DNA of 64,000 bases from an uncultured Clostridia bacterium (GTDB lineage: Bacteria; Bacillota; Clostridia; Christensenellales; Aristaeellaceae), in assembly GCA_934630705.1 (NCBI GenBank), contig CAKTWP010000005.1, positions 100,301 to 164,300 on the forward strand. The letters run 5' to 3'. Positions within the stretch are counted from its first letter, which is position 1. The number at the start of each line of letters is the position of its first letter. The position numbers were made by a program, and so were the translations under genes. This document shows, piece after piece, positions 23,626 to 30,614 of the stretch. The notes under the pieces were generated by a model that saw only the letters and a list, made by a program, of their open reading frames with translations, was not told the origin of the DNA and did not search any database.

Positions 23626-25014
23626 ATGAAGCATCAAAAGGCTGCCCGGCTGTGGGGCGCTATTCTTGTGGCTGTGGGCAGCGTCCTGATTCTGGGCATG
23701 CTGCTGGCCATGCTGGGCGGCGGGGAGAACGCGCCTGAAACCCGGGCGCAATTGCTGGTCCGGGCCCAGCAAAACGATAAAAACGCCCAGACCGCCCTGA
23801 ACCTGGTGCAGGGCCGGATTGCGGAGCTGGAAAAGTATTATGCTGCGGACGGCGAAAACGCCGCCTATCAGGAAAGGCTGGCTCTGCTTGCCGCCTTGAA
23901 GGAAGAACTGGCATCGGCCCAGGATGTTTCGGAGGGCACGTTCCAGCAATGGCGGAAGCGCCAATCCGTGGACGGGGTGGAGACGGAGGTGGTGGCGCTG
24001 AACTATCTGCAAAGCCAGCTGGCCACGCTGCATCAGAACCGGCAGCAGGCGCAAAGCAGCCGCGTCGCGGCGGAAACGGCCCCTGAGGAAGCGACGGAAG
24101 CCGTGTCGTCCCGGGCGCTGTATTATGCGGGGCTGGCAATCGGCGCGGCGCTGTGGGTGCTGGGATTGCGGCTGAATCACGGGTATCAGATGAAGCATGT
24201 GCTCAGCCAGATTCTGCTGTACACCCTGCTGGTGATTGGCGCGATCATCATGGTGTTCCCATTTTACTGGATGATTTCCTCATCGCTGAAAACGCGGATC
24301 GAGGTGAGCCAGTTTCCGCCGCAGTTTATCCCCAATAACCCCTTCAATTTCGATAACTACCGGGTGGCCTTCAAGCAGGCGCCCTTCGCCACGTATTTTC
24401 TCAATTCGGTGGTGGTGTGCTTCTGCTCGGTGGCGGTGGTTACGTTTACCACCATCCTGGCGGCCTTTGCCTTCTCGCGGCTGAAATTCCCGGGGCGGGA
24501 AGTGGTGTTTTCCGCGCTGCTGAGCATGATGATGCTGCCCTTTGAGATGCTGGTGATTACCAATTACTCCACCATCATCCATCTGAACCTGAACGACAGC
24601 CTGTCCGCGCTGGTGCTGCCCTTCATTTCCTCCATTTTCTATACGTACATCATGCGCAATTTCTTCGCTTCCATCCCCGAGAGCCTGTATTGGTCGGCGC
24701 GGGTGGATGGATGCAGCAATTGGCGGTATCTGTGGAAGGTGATGGTGCCCATCGGGCGGCCGTCGCTGGTGACGGTGATTCTGCTCAACGCACTGGCAAG
24801 CTGGAACAGCTTCATGTGGCCGCTGCTGGTGATCAAATCCACGCCCAAGCGCACGCTGCCCTTCGGCCTTTACGCATTTACCACCGAAGCTGGCGCGGCG
24901 CAGGAGCTGATTATGGCCGCATCCACCGTGGTGGTGCTGCCCATGATCGTGCTGTTCCTTTTCGCCCGGAAGCAGATTCTTCGCGGCGTTGCCCGCGGCG
25001 GGCTGAAGGGATAA
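23626..25014 (+). CDS. Sugar ABC transporter permease with N-terminal coiled-coil ectodomain
   Basis: This 462-residue permease has the same unusual front as its partner: membrane helix 10-30, extracytoplasmic coiled-coil-like segment about 35-150 (A-L-N-L-V-Q-G-R-I-A-E-L-E-K-Y-Y), and a second helix at 164-181. The six-helix MalG-like core follows from about 190 (F-P-F-Y-W-M-I-S-S-S-L-K; loop W-S-A-R-V-D-G-C-S). The C-terminal G-G-L-K-G is typical. ATG at 23626 is preferred because AAAGGAGG precedes it by 10 bases; an ATG at 23599 would overlap the previous gene and has no site. It is the last gene of the operon, followed by a terminator. Confidence 0.87.
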   Translation: MKHQKAARLWGAILVAVGSVLILGMLLAMLGGGENAPETRAQLLVRAQQNDKNAQTALNLVQGRIAELEKYYAADGENAAYQERLALLAALKEELASAQDVSEGTFQQWRKRQSVDGVETEVVALNYLQSQLATLHQNRQQAQSSRVAAETAPEEATEAVSSRALYYAGLAIGAALWVLGLRLNHGYQMKHVLSQILLYTLLVIGAIIMVFPFYWMISSSLKTRIEVSQFPPQFIPNNPFNFDNYRVAFKQAPFATYFLNSVVVCFCSVAVVTFTTILAAFAFSRLKFPGREVVFSALLSMMMLPFEMLVITNYSTIIHLNLNDSLSALVLPFISSIFYTYIMRNFFASIPESLYWSARVDGCSNWRYLWKVMVPIGRPSLVTVILLNALASWNSFMWPLLVIKSTPKRTLPFGLYAFTTEAGAAQELIMAASTVVVLPMIVLFLFARKQILRGVARGGLKG

Positions 25015-25057
25015 GGGAAAAGCTTTCAGCAGCAGGATAAGCCCACAAAAAGAGGGC

Positions 25058-25104
25058 GGGGGAACCATGCTTCGGATGGGAAGCCGGTTTCTCCGTCTTT
25101 TTTT
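25058..25104 (+). terminator. Terminator of the helix-tethered ABC operon
   Basis: GGGGGAACC (25058-25066) pairs with GGTTTCTCC (25086-25094), with two G-T pairs, followed by GTC and seven T. Confidence 0.7.
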
Positions 25105-25229
25105 AGACGACCGTATGAATGGGGGCGCGGCAGGAAGCATTCCTGCTTTTCTGTCAGCGATCGTATGATGATGTGCGTCCCCTTTATGCACTCTCAGCAC
25201 GGGCGTTCATTCCCGATAGTCTCCGCTGC

Positions 25230-25988
25230 TTACCCGAACCGTTTTTCCAGTTCCTCATATTTTTCATGGGTAATCAGCGCGTCGTGATCGGTGCCGTCCA
25301 GCTGCACCACGTAGGTCCAGCGGCCATAGGGCGTGATATTCCGAATATGCCGCAGATTGATGATATAGCTTTTATGACAGCGGAAAAACAGTTCGGGATC
25401 CAGCCGCGCTTCCGTTTCGCTGAGCGTTTCGGGCAGCACATAGCGGCCGTTGTTCCGGGTGTAAATCACGGTAGCCCGATCCTCCCGCTGCACCAGCAGG
25501 ATGTCCATCAGATCAATAAATGTGACCCCATCCCGGTGGCGCAGCATCAGCCGTCCGGCCACATTCCGGGGCTCCGCAGGCCGGGGGGCAGGCAGCGCTT
25601 CCGCAGGCGCATGCCGCAGCCGCGCCGCAATCCGGTCCAGCGTCTGCTCCAGCCGGGCCAGCTTAAAGGGTTTCACCAGATAGTCAAAGGCGTAAACCTC
25701 GAACGCTTCGCCCCGATATTCCTCATGCCCCGTGGCGAAAATCAGCACCGCCGCCGGATTCTGATCCTGAATCAGCCGGGCGCATTCAATGCCCGTTTTT
25801 CCGGGCATGTCCACATCCAGAAAAACCACATGGGGATGCTCCTGCTCGTAAAGCGCCATGGCTTCATCGCCGTTCGCTGCTTCGCCTGCCACCTGAAAGC
25901 CTTCCGTGGCTTCGATTTTCTTGCGCAGAATCAGGCGCATGCCCGGCTCGTCATCTGCGATCAGCACCCGAATGTTGTTTTCCCTCAT
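25230..25988 (-). CDS. LytTR family response regulator
   Basis: This 252-residue protein has a receiver domain (residues 5-125; acidic D12/D13, phosphate acceptor D58 in F-L-D58-V-D-M-P-G, and K in Y-L-V-K-P-F) and a C-terminal LytTR DNA-binding domain (about 145-252; F-F-R-C-H-K-S-Y-I-I-N). Such proteins control cell-wall, quorum or virulence genes by binding direct repeats. No histidine kinase lies next to it. Its start overlaps the stop of the upstream Cys-His repeat protein by 4 bases (ATGA), so it belongs to the nfeD-floA operon, which is unusual company for a LytTR regulator. Confidence 0.92.
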   Translation of the reverse strand: MRENNIRVLIADDEPGMRLILRKKIEATEGFQVAGEAANGDEAMALYEQEHPHVVFLDVDMPGKTGIECARLIQDQNPAAVLIFATGHEEYRGEAFEVYAFDYLVKPFKLARLEQTLDRIAARLRHAPAEALPAPRPAEPRNVAGRLMLRHRDGVTFIDLMDILLVQREDRATVIYTRNNGRYVLPETLSETEARLDPELFFRCHKSYIINLRHIRNITPYGRWTYVVQLDGTDHDALITHEKYEELEKRFG

Positions 25989-26455
25989 GTCCGTCTCCTA
26001 TATGCTTTGGGCGCGGGCCGCCGCAAAACCTCGCTGAGAATCACGCCCTGCAGCAGTTCCTGGGACGCCTGGCTTTCCTGCGTCCGGGGCGCTTCCGGCA
26101 TGGACTGGGGGTGCTTGGGCTGGCCCAGCATGTAATCATGGCAGTCATCCGTCCCCTCCGCACCTATCTTAGCCGGCGCAGGCATGGCGGGAGCCGGGCG
26201 CTTTTGCAGCATTTCCTGATGGCAGGGATCCTCGCCCTCCAGAATAAAGGACCGCTGCACCGGCGCGGGCGCTGCCATTGATTTCCTCTGCGGCGTATTC
26301 ATCGGAGCACTGGGCGTTTCCTTTGCCGGTTCATGCCGGACGCCTCGGGGGACAGGCCGCGACGCGCTGTCCTGCTTCTTTTTTTCGTCCTTCATTTTGG
26401 CTATCACGGAGAAAATCGCGCCCACGATCACCAGCAATGCGGTTAGCGCTTCCAT
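25985..26455 (-). CDS. Membrane-anchored protein with duplicated Cys-His motif, floA operon
   Basis: This 156-residue protein has one N-terminal membrane helix (3-19) and a cytoplasmic, Pro- and Lys-rich tail predicted to be disordered. The tail contains two copies of E-G-x-D-x-C-H-x-x-M-L: residues 73-83 (E-G-E-D-P-C78-H79) and 100-110 (E-G-T-D-D-C105-H106). Four Cys/His residues in two identical settings suggest metal binding or redox pairing. No family with a known function is recognised. It lies between floA and the LytTR regulator, overlapping the latter by 4 bases. ATG at 26455 follows AGGAGG. Confidence 0.75.
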   Translation of the reverse strand: MEALTALLVIVGAIFSVIAKMKDEKKKQDSASRPVPRGVRHEPAKETPSAPMNTPQRKSMAAPAPVQRSFILEGEDPCHQEMLQKRPAPAMPAPAKIGAEGTDDCHDYMLGQPKHPQSMPEAPRTQESQASQELLQGVILSEVLRRPAPKAYRRRT

Positions 26456-26471
26456 GGCATTTCCCTCCTGT

Positions 26472-26510
26472 GCGCATCCGTTTTCATTCTTTATCCGGGG
26501 CTGGATGCGC
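26472..26510. repeat. Inverted repeat between floA and the Cys-His protein gene
   Basis: GCGCATCC (26472-26479) and GGATGCGC (26503-26510) form a perfect 8-bp stem with a 23-base loop. Without a T-run it may be an mRNA processing or stabilising element. Confidence 0.45.
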
Positions 26511-26560
26511 TGCCGGAGATGGTCGTCGGTTCACCGTTCCGGCAGCGATTCTGCCCTTAC

Positions 26561-27568
26561 TTACTTGCTTTTGCCATCCACCGGCCGGGGAATATCCGTG
26601 GCCGGGGTCGCCGCCTTGGCGATGCCGGTGCGCATTTCGGTATCGGCAATGGTGTTCTGCATCTGATAATAATCCATCACGCCCAGCTTTCCTTCCCGCA
26701 GTGCCTGGGCCATGGCCAGAGGCACCTGCGCCTCGGCTTCCACCACCTTGGCCCGCATTTCCTGCACGGCGGCCTTCATTTCCTGCTCATGGGCCACGGC
26801 CATGGCCCGGCGCTCCTCCGCCTTGGCCTGGGCGATGCGCCGGTCAGCCTCCGCCTGATCCATCTGCAGCTGCGCGCCGATGTTCCGGCCCACGTCCACG
26901 TCCGCAATATCAATGGACAGAATCTCATACGCCGTGCCCTTATCCAGGCCCTTGTTCAGCACGGTCTGGCTGATCAGATCCGGGTTTTCCAGCACGGCCT
27001 TATGGGTGTGGGAGGAGCCGATGGTGGTTACGATGCCTTCGCCCACGCGGGCGATGATGGTTTCTTCCCCGGCGCCGCCCACCAGACGTTCAATATTGGT
27101 GCGCACGGTGATCCGGGCCTTGGCCCGCAGCTCGATGCCGTCCTGGGCGATGGCGGCCACAGGCGGGGTTTCAATCACCTTGGGCAGCACGCTCATCTGC
27201 ACCGCCTGGAGCACGTCGCGGCCTGCCAGGTCGATGGCACAGGCCGTGGTGAAGGACAAATTGATGCTGGCCTGCTTGGCGGAAATCAGCGCGTTAATGA
27301 CGCGCTCGATGTTGCCGCCGGCAAGAAAATGGGTTTCCAGCATATCGGTGGTAATCTGCAGGCCCGCCTTCCGGGCCTTGATATAGGCGTTCACAATCTT
27401 CTGGGGCGAAATGCGGCGGAACCGCATGCCGATCAGCGAAATGATTTTCACCGACGCGCCGGAGGCCCGGGCGTTGATCCACAGCCCCAGGGGCACATAC
27501 CGGAAGAACACAGCCACCAGCAGCAGCGCTACCGCCACAATCACAAACCAAAGCACCATGAAATCCAT
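26561..27568 (-). CDS. floA: Flotillin-like protein
   Basis: This 335-residue protein has an N-terminal membrane segment (about 5-23), an SPFH core (R-I-S-P-Q-K-I-V-N-A-Y-I-K through A-R-I-T-V-R-T-N-I-E-R-L-V-G-G), and a long C-terminal region rich in Ala, Glu and Gln (A-E-E-R-R-A-M-A-V-A-H-E-Q-E-M-K). It matches the YqfA/FloA family that scaffolds functional membrane microdomains and influences membrane fluidity and signalling. It follows the NfeD-like gene by 23 bases, the standard pairing. A small unknown gene and a LytTR regulator follow in the same direction. Confidence 0.95.
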   Translation of the reverse strand: MDFMVLWFVIVAVALLLVAVFFRYVPLGLWINARASGASVKIISLIGMRFRRISPQKIVNAYIKARKAGLQITTDMLETHFLAGGNIERVINALISAKQASINLSFTTACAIDLAGRDVLQAVQMSVLPKVIETPPVAAIAQDGIELRAKARITVRTNIERLVGGAGEETIIARVGEGIVTTIGSSHTHKAVLENPDLISQTVLNKGLDKGTAYEILSIDIADVDVGRNIGAQLQMDQAEADRRIAQAKAEERRAMAVAHEQEMKAAVQEMRAKVVEAEAQVPLAMAQALREGKLGVMDYYQMQNTIADTEMRTGIAKAATPATDIPRPVDGKSK

Positions 27569-27591
27569 GAAATCCCCTCCTCTTTCTGCGG

Positions 27592-28092
27592 TCAGCCTTG
27601 AACCGCGCGAACGATAATCTTATTGCCTTCCGTGCGAATGACCTGCACGGGGGTCCCCTTCTCAATAAACGCATCCTCGGACAGCACTTCCAGCCGCACG
27701 CCGTCAAACTCCGCGTTGCCCACGGGGCTGAGGGTGGTGGTAGTCACGCCGCGCTTGCCCATCAGCGCTTCCATTTCTTCATGATCCTTTTCCGGCGTTT
27801 CCTGGTGCAGGATCAGCGCGGAGCGGGAGATCCTGCCGTTTGCTGCGGATTTGATGGACACGGAAATGGATATGCCCGCTAGGGCCAGCGCAATCAGCGT
27901 CACAGACAGGCCCGCTGCCACGCCATAGTGCATCCATGTGATCACGATGCCCGCGGAGAGCAACGCCAGCCCGGAAATACCCGGCAGGCCGAACCCCGGC
28001 ACAAACACCTCCACTACCAGCAGCGCAACCCCCACCAGCAGACACAGAATCAGTGGCAAATTCGTAAGCAGAAACGCCAGCACCGCTTCCAT
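27592..28092 (-). CDS. NfeD-like membrane protein
   Basis: This 166-residue protein has three N-terminal membrane helices (about 9-29, 35-52, 57-76) and a C-terminal OB-fold NfeD domain (about 108-166: G-K-R-G-V-T-T-T-T-L-S-P-V-G-N-A-E-F-D-G and I-E-K-G-T-P-V-Q-V). It is the short form without the ClpP-like protease domain. NfeD proteins partner flotillins at the membrane. It heads the operon nfeD-floA-unknown-LytTR. Confidence 0.92.
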   Translation of the reverse strand: MEAVLAFLLTNLPLILCLLVGVALLVVEVFVPGFGLPGISGLALLSAGIVITWMHYGVAAGLSVTLIALALAGISISVSIKSAANGRISRSALILHQETPEKDHEEMEALMGKRGVTTTTLSPVGNAEFDGVRLEVLSEDAFIEKGTPVQVIRTEGNKIIVRAVQG

Positions 28093-28173
28093 AAAAGCAA
28101 CCCCTTTCCCGGTTTCGGTATGCTCATCATAGCATATTTCGCTGCGCCGGAAAAGGGGTTTTGCGCAAAAACA

Positions 28174-28761
28174 TCAGTTTTTTGTCTCAATTGTCAACGT
28201 TTGCGCCAGCTTAAGCACATCCTGCTCATACACCGGGGCCAGCCCCCGGCGATAGATTACGGACGCGGGATGATACAGCGCATAGAGCGGCGTTCCCGCC
28301 TGGCTGGCCAGCCACTGGCCATGGCAGTCGCCCACGGTGGCTTTGGGATTCGTCAGCGCACGCAGGGGCACGTTACCCAGCGTCACCAGTGCCTTGGGCT
28401 TTACCGCCGCGATTTCCCGCAGCAGCCAGGGGGTAAACAGCGCCAGTTCTTCTTTATTGGGCGCACGGTTCCGCAGGCGTCCCGTAGGGCCCGTTTCCAC
28501 CGGGCGGATTTTCACCACGTTGGTTACGAAGATTTCTTCCCGGGCCAGTCGGGCCAGCCGCAGAAACTCATCCAGATTTTTGCCGGCCTTGCCCACAAAG
28601 GGGCGGCGCTTGATGACCTCCGTTTCCCCCGGCGCTTCCCCGATCAGCATCAACGCCGGCGCGTCCGTTTTGCCTTCGCCCAGCACCAGCGGCTTATCCT
28701 CTCCCGGCCACAGCGGCCGGAAAAATGCCAGCATCTCCGCGTACAATCCTTCCAGGCTCAT
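28174..28761 (-). CDS. Uracil-DNA glycosylase superfamily protein lacking Fe-S cysteines
   Basis: This 195-residue protein has the UDG fold motifs: I-G-E-A-P-G-E-T-E (residues about 40-48), R-P-F-V-G-K-A-G-K-N-L, and the C-terminal Y-H-P-A-S-V-I-Y-R block. It resembles family 4 but lacks the N-terminal C-x-x-C and the later cysteine pair that bind the [4Fe-4S] cluster in that family, so it is probably cluster-free. It may remove uracil or a related lesion, or act on another substrate. ATG at 28761 follows AAAGGAG; the open frame further upstream runs through hairpin-rich non-coding sequence. A true family 4 paralogue is encoded about 340 bases away. Confidence 0.8.
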   Translation of the reverse strand: MSLEGLYAEMLAFFRPLWPGEDKPLVLGEGKTDAPALMLIGEAPGETEVIKRRPFVGKAGKNLDEFLRLARLAREEIFVTNVVKIRPVETGPTGRLRNRAPNKEELALFTPWLLREIAAVKPKALVTLGNVPLRALTNPKATVGDCHGQWLASQAGTPLYALYHPASVIYRRGLAPVYEQDVLKLAQTLTIETKN

Positions 28762-29094
28762 GCGGCTCCTTTCTCGGGGAGGGGGAGAACACGAGGTTCC
28801 GGGGGCATCTTGCCCCAGCGCCCCCTGATCAGGGAGGAACTCCCTGGACCCGGTACACAACTATACTTGGTTTTACGAAATCAGCGTTTTCTGTGCGGAG
28901 CAGCAGGAATGAACGTGTTGCATCATCCGAAAACCGCTTCCTGCCGCGGGGAACAGGGCCGCTTCCTGTCGTTTCACGCAGAAGCTTTTCATCCTAACCC
29001 GCCAACAAATATCGCGAATCGGGGATGCAGGGAATCATTCTCCTGCACGCGGTCAGCCTCCGGTTGAGCAGCTTGGGATGAGCCTCCCAACCGG
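28762..29094. other. 333-base hairpin-rich intergenic region between the two UDG genes
   Basis: No gene is seen. It contains CAGGGAG-GAA-CTCCCTG (28834-28850), GGGGCA-TCT-TGCCCC near 28803-28817, and CAACCGG/CCGGTTG arms near 29050-29094 just after the upstream gene's stop. The first two stand close together like a repeated extragenic palindromic element. Confidence 0.5.
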
Positions 29095-29655
29095 TCACGC
29101 ATCCAGCTCCCGGAGCTTGACCATTACCTGCTGTAAATCCTGCCAGGCGTCCTTTTTCTTGGCGGGATCCCGCAGCAGCGCGGCGGGGTGATAGGTGGGC
29201 ATAAACCAGACGCCCTTTTTTTCCACCCATTTGCCCCGGTCCCGGGTAATGCGCACCTGATCGCCCAGAATGGTCCGCGCCGCCGTGCTGCCCAGCAGCA
29301 CGATCACCCGTGGACGCACCAGCGCGAACTGGCAGCGCAGGAAGGGCATGCAGGCCGCAGCTTCCTCCGGCGTGGGCACGCGATTTTTCGGGGGACGGCA
29401 TTTGACGATGTTGCAGATGTACACGTCTTCCCGCATAAGGCCCATGGCGGTGATCATGCGTGTGAGCAATTGCCCGGCCGCGCCTACGAACGCAAGCCCC
29501 TGTAAATCTTCCTCCGCGCCGGGGCCCTCGCCAATGAACATCAGCTGCGCCCGGGGATTGCCCTGTCCGGGCACCTTCTGATGAATGCCTCGGCACAGAT
29601 TACATTTTTCGCAGGAAGCGATCTGTTCATGCAGCGAATCCCAGGAAATCTCCAT
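29095..29655 (-). CDS. Family 4 (Fe-S) uracil-DNA glycosylase
   Basis: This 186-residue enzyme shows the family 4 layout: C-E-K-C-N-L-C-R near the start, G-E-G-P-G-A-E-E-D (uracil-binding motif), a second cysteine pair in C-N-I-V-K-C-R-P-P-K-N-R with a cysteine about 15 residues later, and Y-H-P-A-A-L-L-R near the end. The cysteines should hold a [4Fe-4S] cluster. It excises uracil from DNA arising from cytosine deamination. ATG at 29655 follows AAAAGGAGG; the frame is open upstream but begins in the preceding intergenic gap. Confidence 0.92.
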   Translation of the reverse strand: MEISWDSLHEQIASCEKCNLCRGIHQKVPGQGNPRAQLMFIGEGPGAEEDLQGLAFVGAAGQLLTRMITAMGLMREDVYICNIVKCRPPKNRVPTPEEAAACMPFLRCQFALVRPRVIVLLGSTAARTILGDQVRITRDRGKWVEKKGVWFMPTYHPAALLRDPAKKKDAWQDLQQVMVKLRELDA

Positions 29656-29683
29656 CGCGCCGCCTCCTTTTGCGGGTGCCGGC

Positions 29684-29902
29684 TTATTGCAGCCGGGTGC
29701 GCAGAATGGCAAAGGTGGAACTGATGTCTTTATTCAGCCAGGTAATCAGGCTGAACAGCAGCGCCAGCAGCACTACAATGCAGGCCACGCCGGCAATGGT
29801 GCCCAGAAATTCCAGCACGCCCGCCGCCACCCGGAACCGATCCTGCCGGTCCTCTTTTTCCCATTGCTTGCGCAGAAAATACGGATCCCGATCCTCAAAC
29901 AT
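29684..29902 (-). CDS. Small single-pass membrane protein, unknown
   Basis: This 72-residue protein has a charged N-terminus (M-F-E-D-R-D-P-Y-F-L-R-K-Q-W-E-K-E-D-R-Q-D), one long hydrophobic segment (about 32-56: F-L-G-T-I-A-G-V-A-C-I-V-V-L-L-A-L-L-F), and a short tail. It lies between trmL (24 bases) and the family 4 UDG gene (28 bases) in the same direction, with GAGGGA before the start, so it is probably co-transcribed. No function can be read from it. Confidence 0.7.
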   Translation of the reverse strand: MFEDRDPYFLRKQWEKEDRQDRFRVAAGVLEFLGTIAGVACIVVLLALLFSLITWLNKDISSTFAILRTRLQ

Positions 29903-29926
29903 GGCGTTTATTCCCTCGCAGTTCTG

Positions 29927-30442
29927 TCAAAGATAATCCATCCAGGGCGCCGCGGCATCGTCCCGGCCGGTGAGGCTGCCCTCCCCGGAGAGTCCGGGGA
30001 ATCCCTGCTGCCGCAGCGCTTCATATACCACAATGGCCACGGAATTGGCCAGGTTCAGCGATCGCGCGTCCGCCCGCATGGGGATGCGAACGCACCGGTC
30101 ATATACCCGCCGCAGCAGCGATTCGGGCAGGCCCTTGCTTTCGCAGCCGAACACCAGAAAATCCTCCGGGCCATAGACCGCTTCCGTGTACGCCCGGGGT
30201 GCTTTCGTGCTGGCAAAATGATACGCTGCGCCCGGATACGTTTCTATCAGTGCTTCAAAGCTGGGCAGCACCTGCATATCCACCATGGAAAAATAATCCA
30301 TGCCCGCGCGCTTGAGATACTTGTCCGAAACCTCAAACCCCAGCGGCTCGATCAGAATCAGTCCCGTTCGTGTGGCCGCGCAGGTGCGGGCGATGTTGCC
30401 GGCATTCTGTGGGATCTCCGGCGTATATAAAACGACGTGCAT
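29927..30442 (-). CDS. trmL: tRNA (cytidine/uridine(34)-2'-O)-methyltransferase
   Basis: This 171-residue SPOUT-class methyltransferase has the TrmL motifs: P-E-I-P-Q-N-A-G-N-I-A-R-T-C (motif 1), F-G-C-E-S-K-G-L-P (motif 2), and R-I-P-M-R-A-D-A-R-S-L-N-L-A-N-S-V-A-I (motif 3, forming the SAM-binding trefoil knot). It methylates the wobble ribose of leucine tRNAs; tRNA-Leu(CAA), a classic target, is encoded in this window. Start at 30442 with AAAGGA before it. Confidence 0.94.
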   Translation of the reverse strand: MHVVLYTPEIPQNAGNIARTCAATRTGLILIEPLGFEVSDKYLKRAGMDYFSMVDMQVLPSFEALIETYPGAAYHFASTKAPRAYTEAVYGPEDFLVFGCESKGLPESLLRRVYDRCVRIPMRADARSLNLANSVAIVVYEALRQQGFPGLSGEGSLTGRDDAAAPWMDYL

Positions 30443-30473
30443 AAAGAAATCCTTTCAAAATTGGGAAGATTCT

Positions 30474-30514
30474 TTGGGGAACCGTTCTTTGGAGACCAAA
30501 GAACGGTTCCCCAA
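30474..30514. repeat. 19-bp hairpin with three-base loop
   Basis: Arms 30474-30492 and 30496-30514 (core GGGGAACCGTTCTTTGG and CCAAAGAACGGTTCCCC) are fully complementary around the loop AGA. The element lies between trmL and uxaA, near a second GC stretch ending AGCCTTATAGGGGG. It has no T-run as expected of a terminator and looks like a dispersed extragenic palindrome or MITE-like unit. Confidence 0.8.
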
Positions 30515-30614
30515 GCCCCTCCAAGAAAGCCTTATAGGGGGAAATGGCATTCTATGAAAGCGGAATCGGAAAGGCAACTTTATTGTTCATTGTTCGATCT
30601 TCTGCAGCATTTGC

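Noticed and set aside
28762..28860. An N-terminal extension of the Cys-less UDG
   Set aside because: The extra 33 residues come from palindrome-rich DNA, while a proper AAAGGAG precedes ATG 28761.
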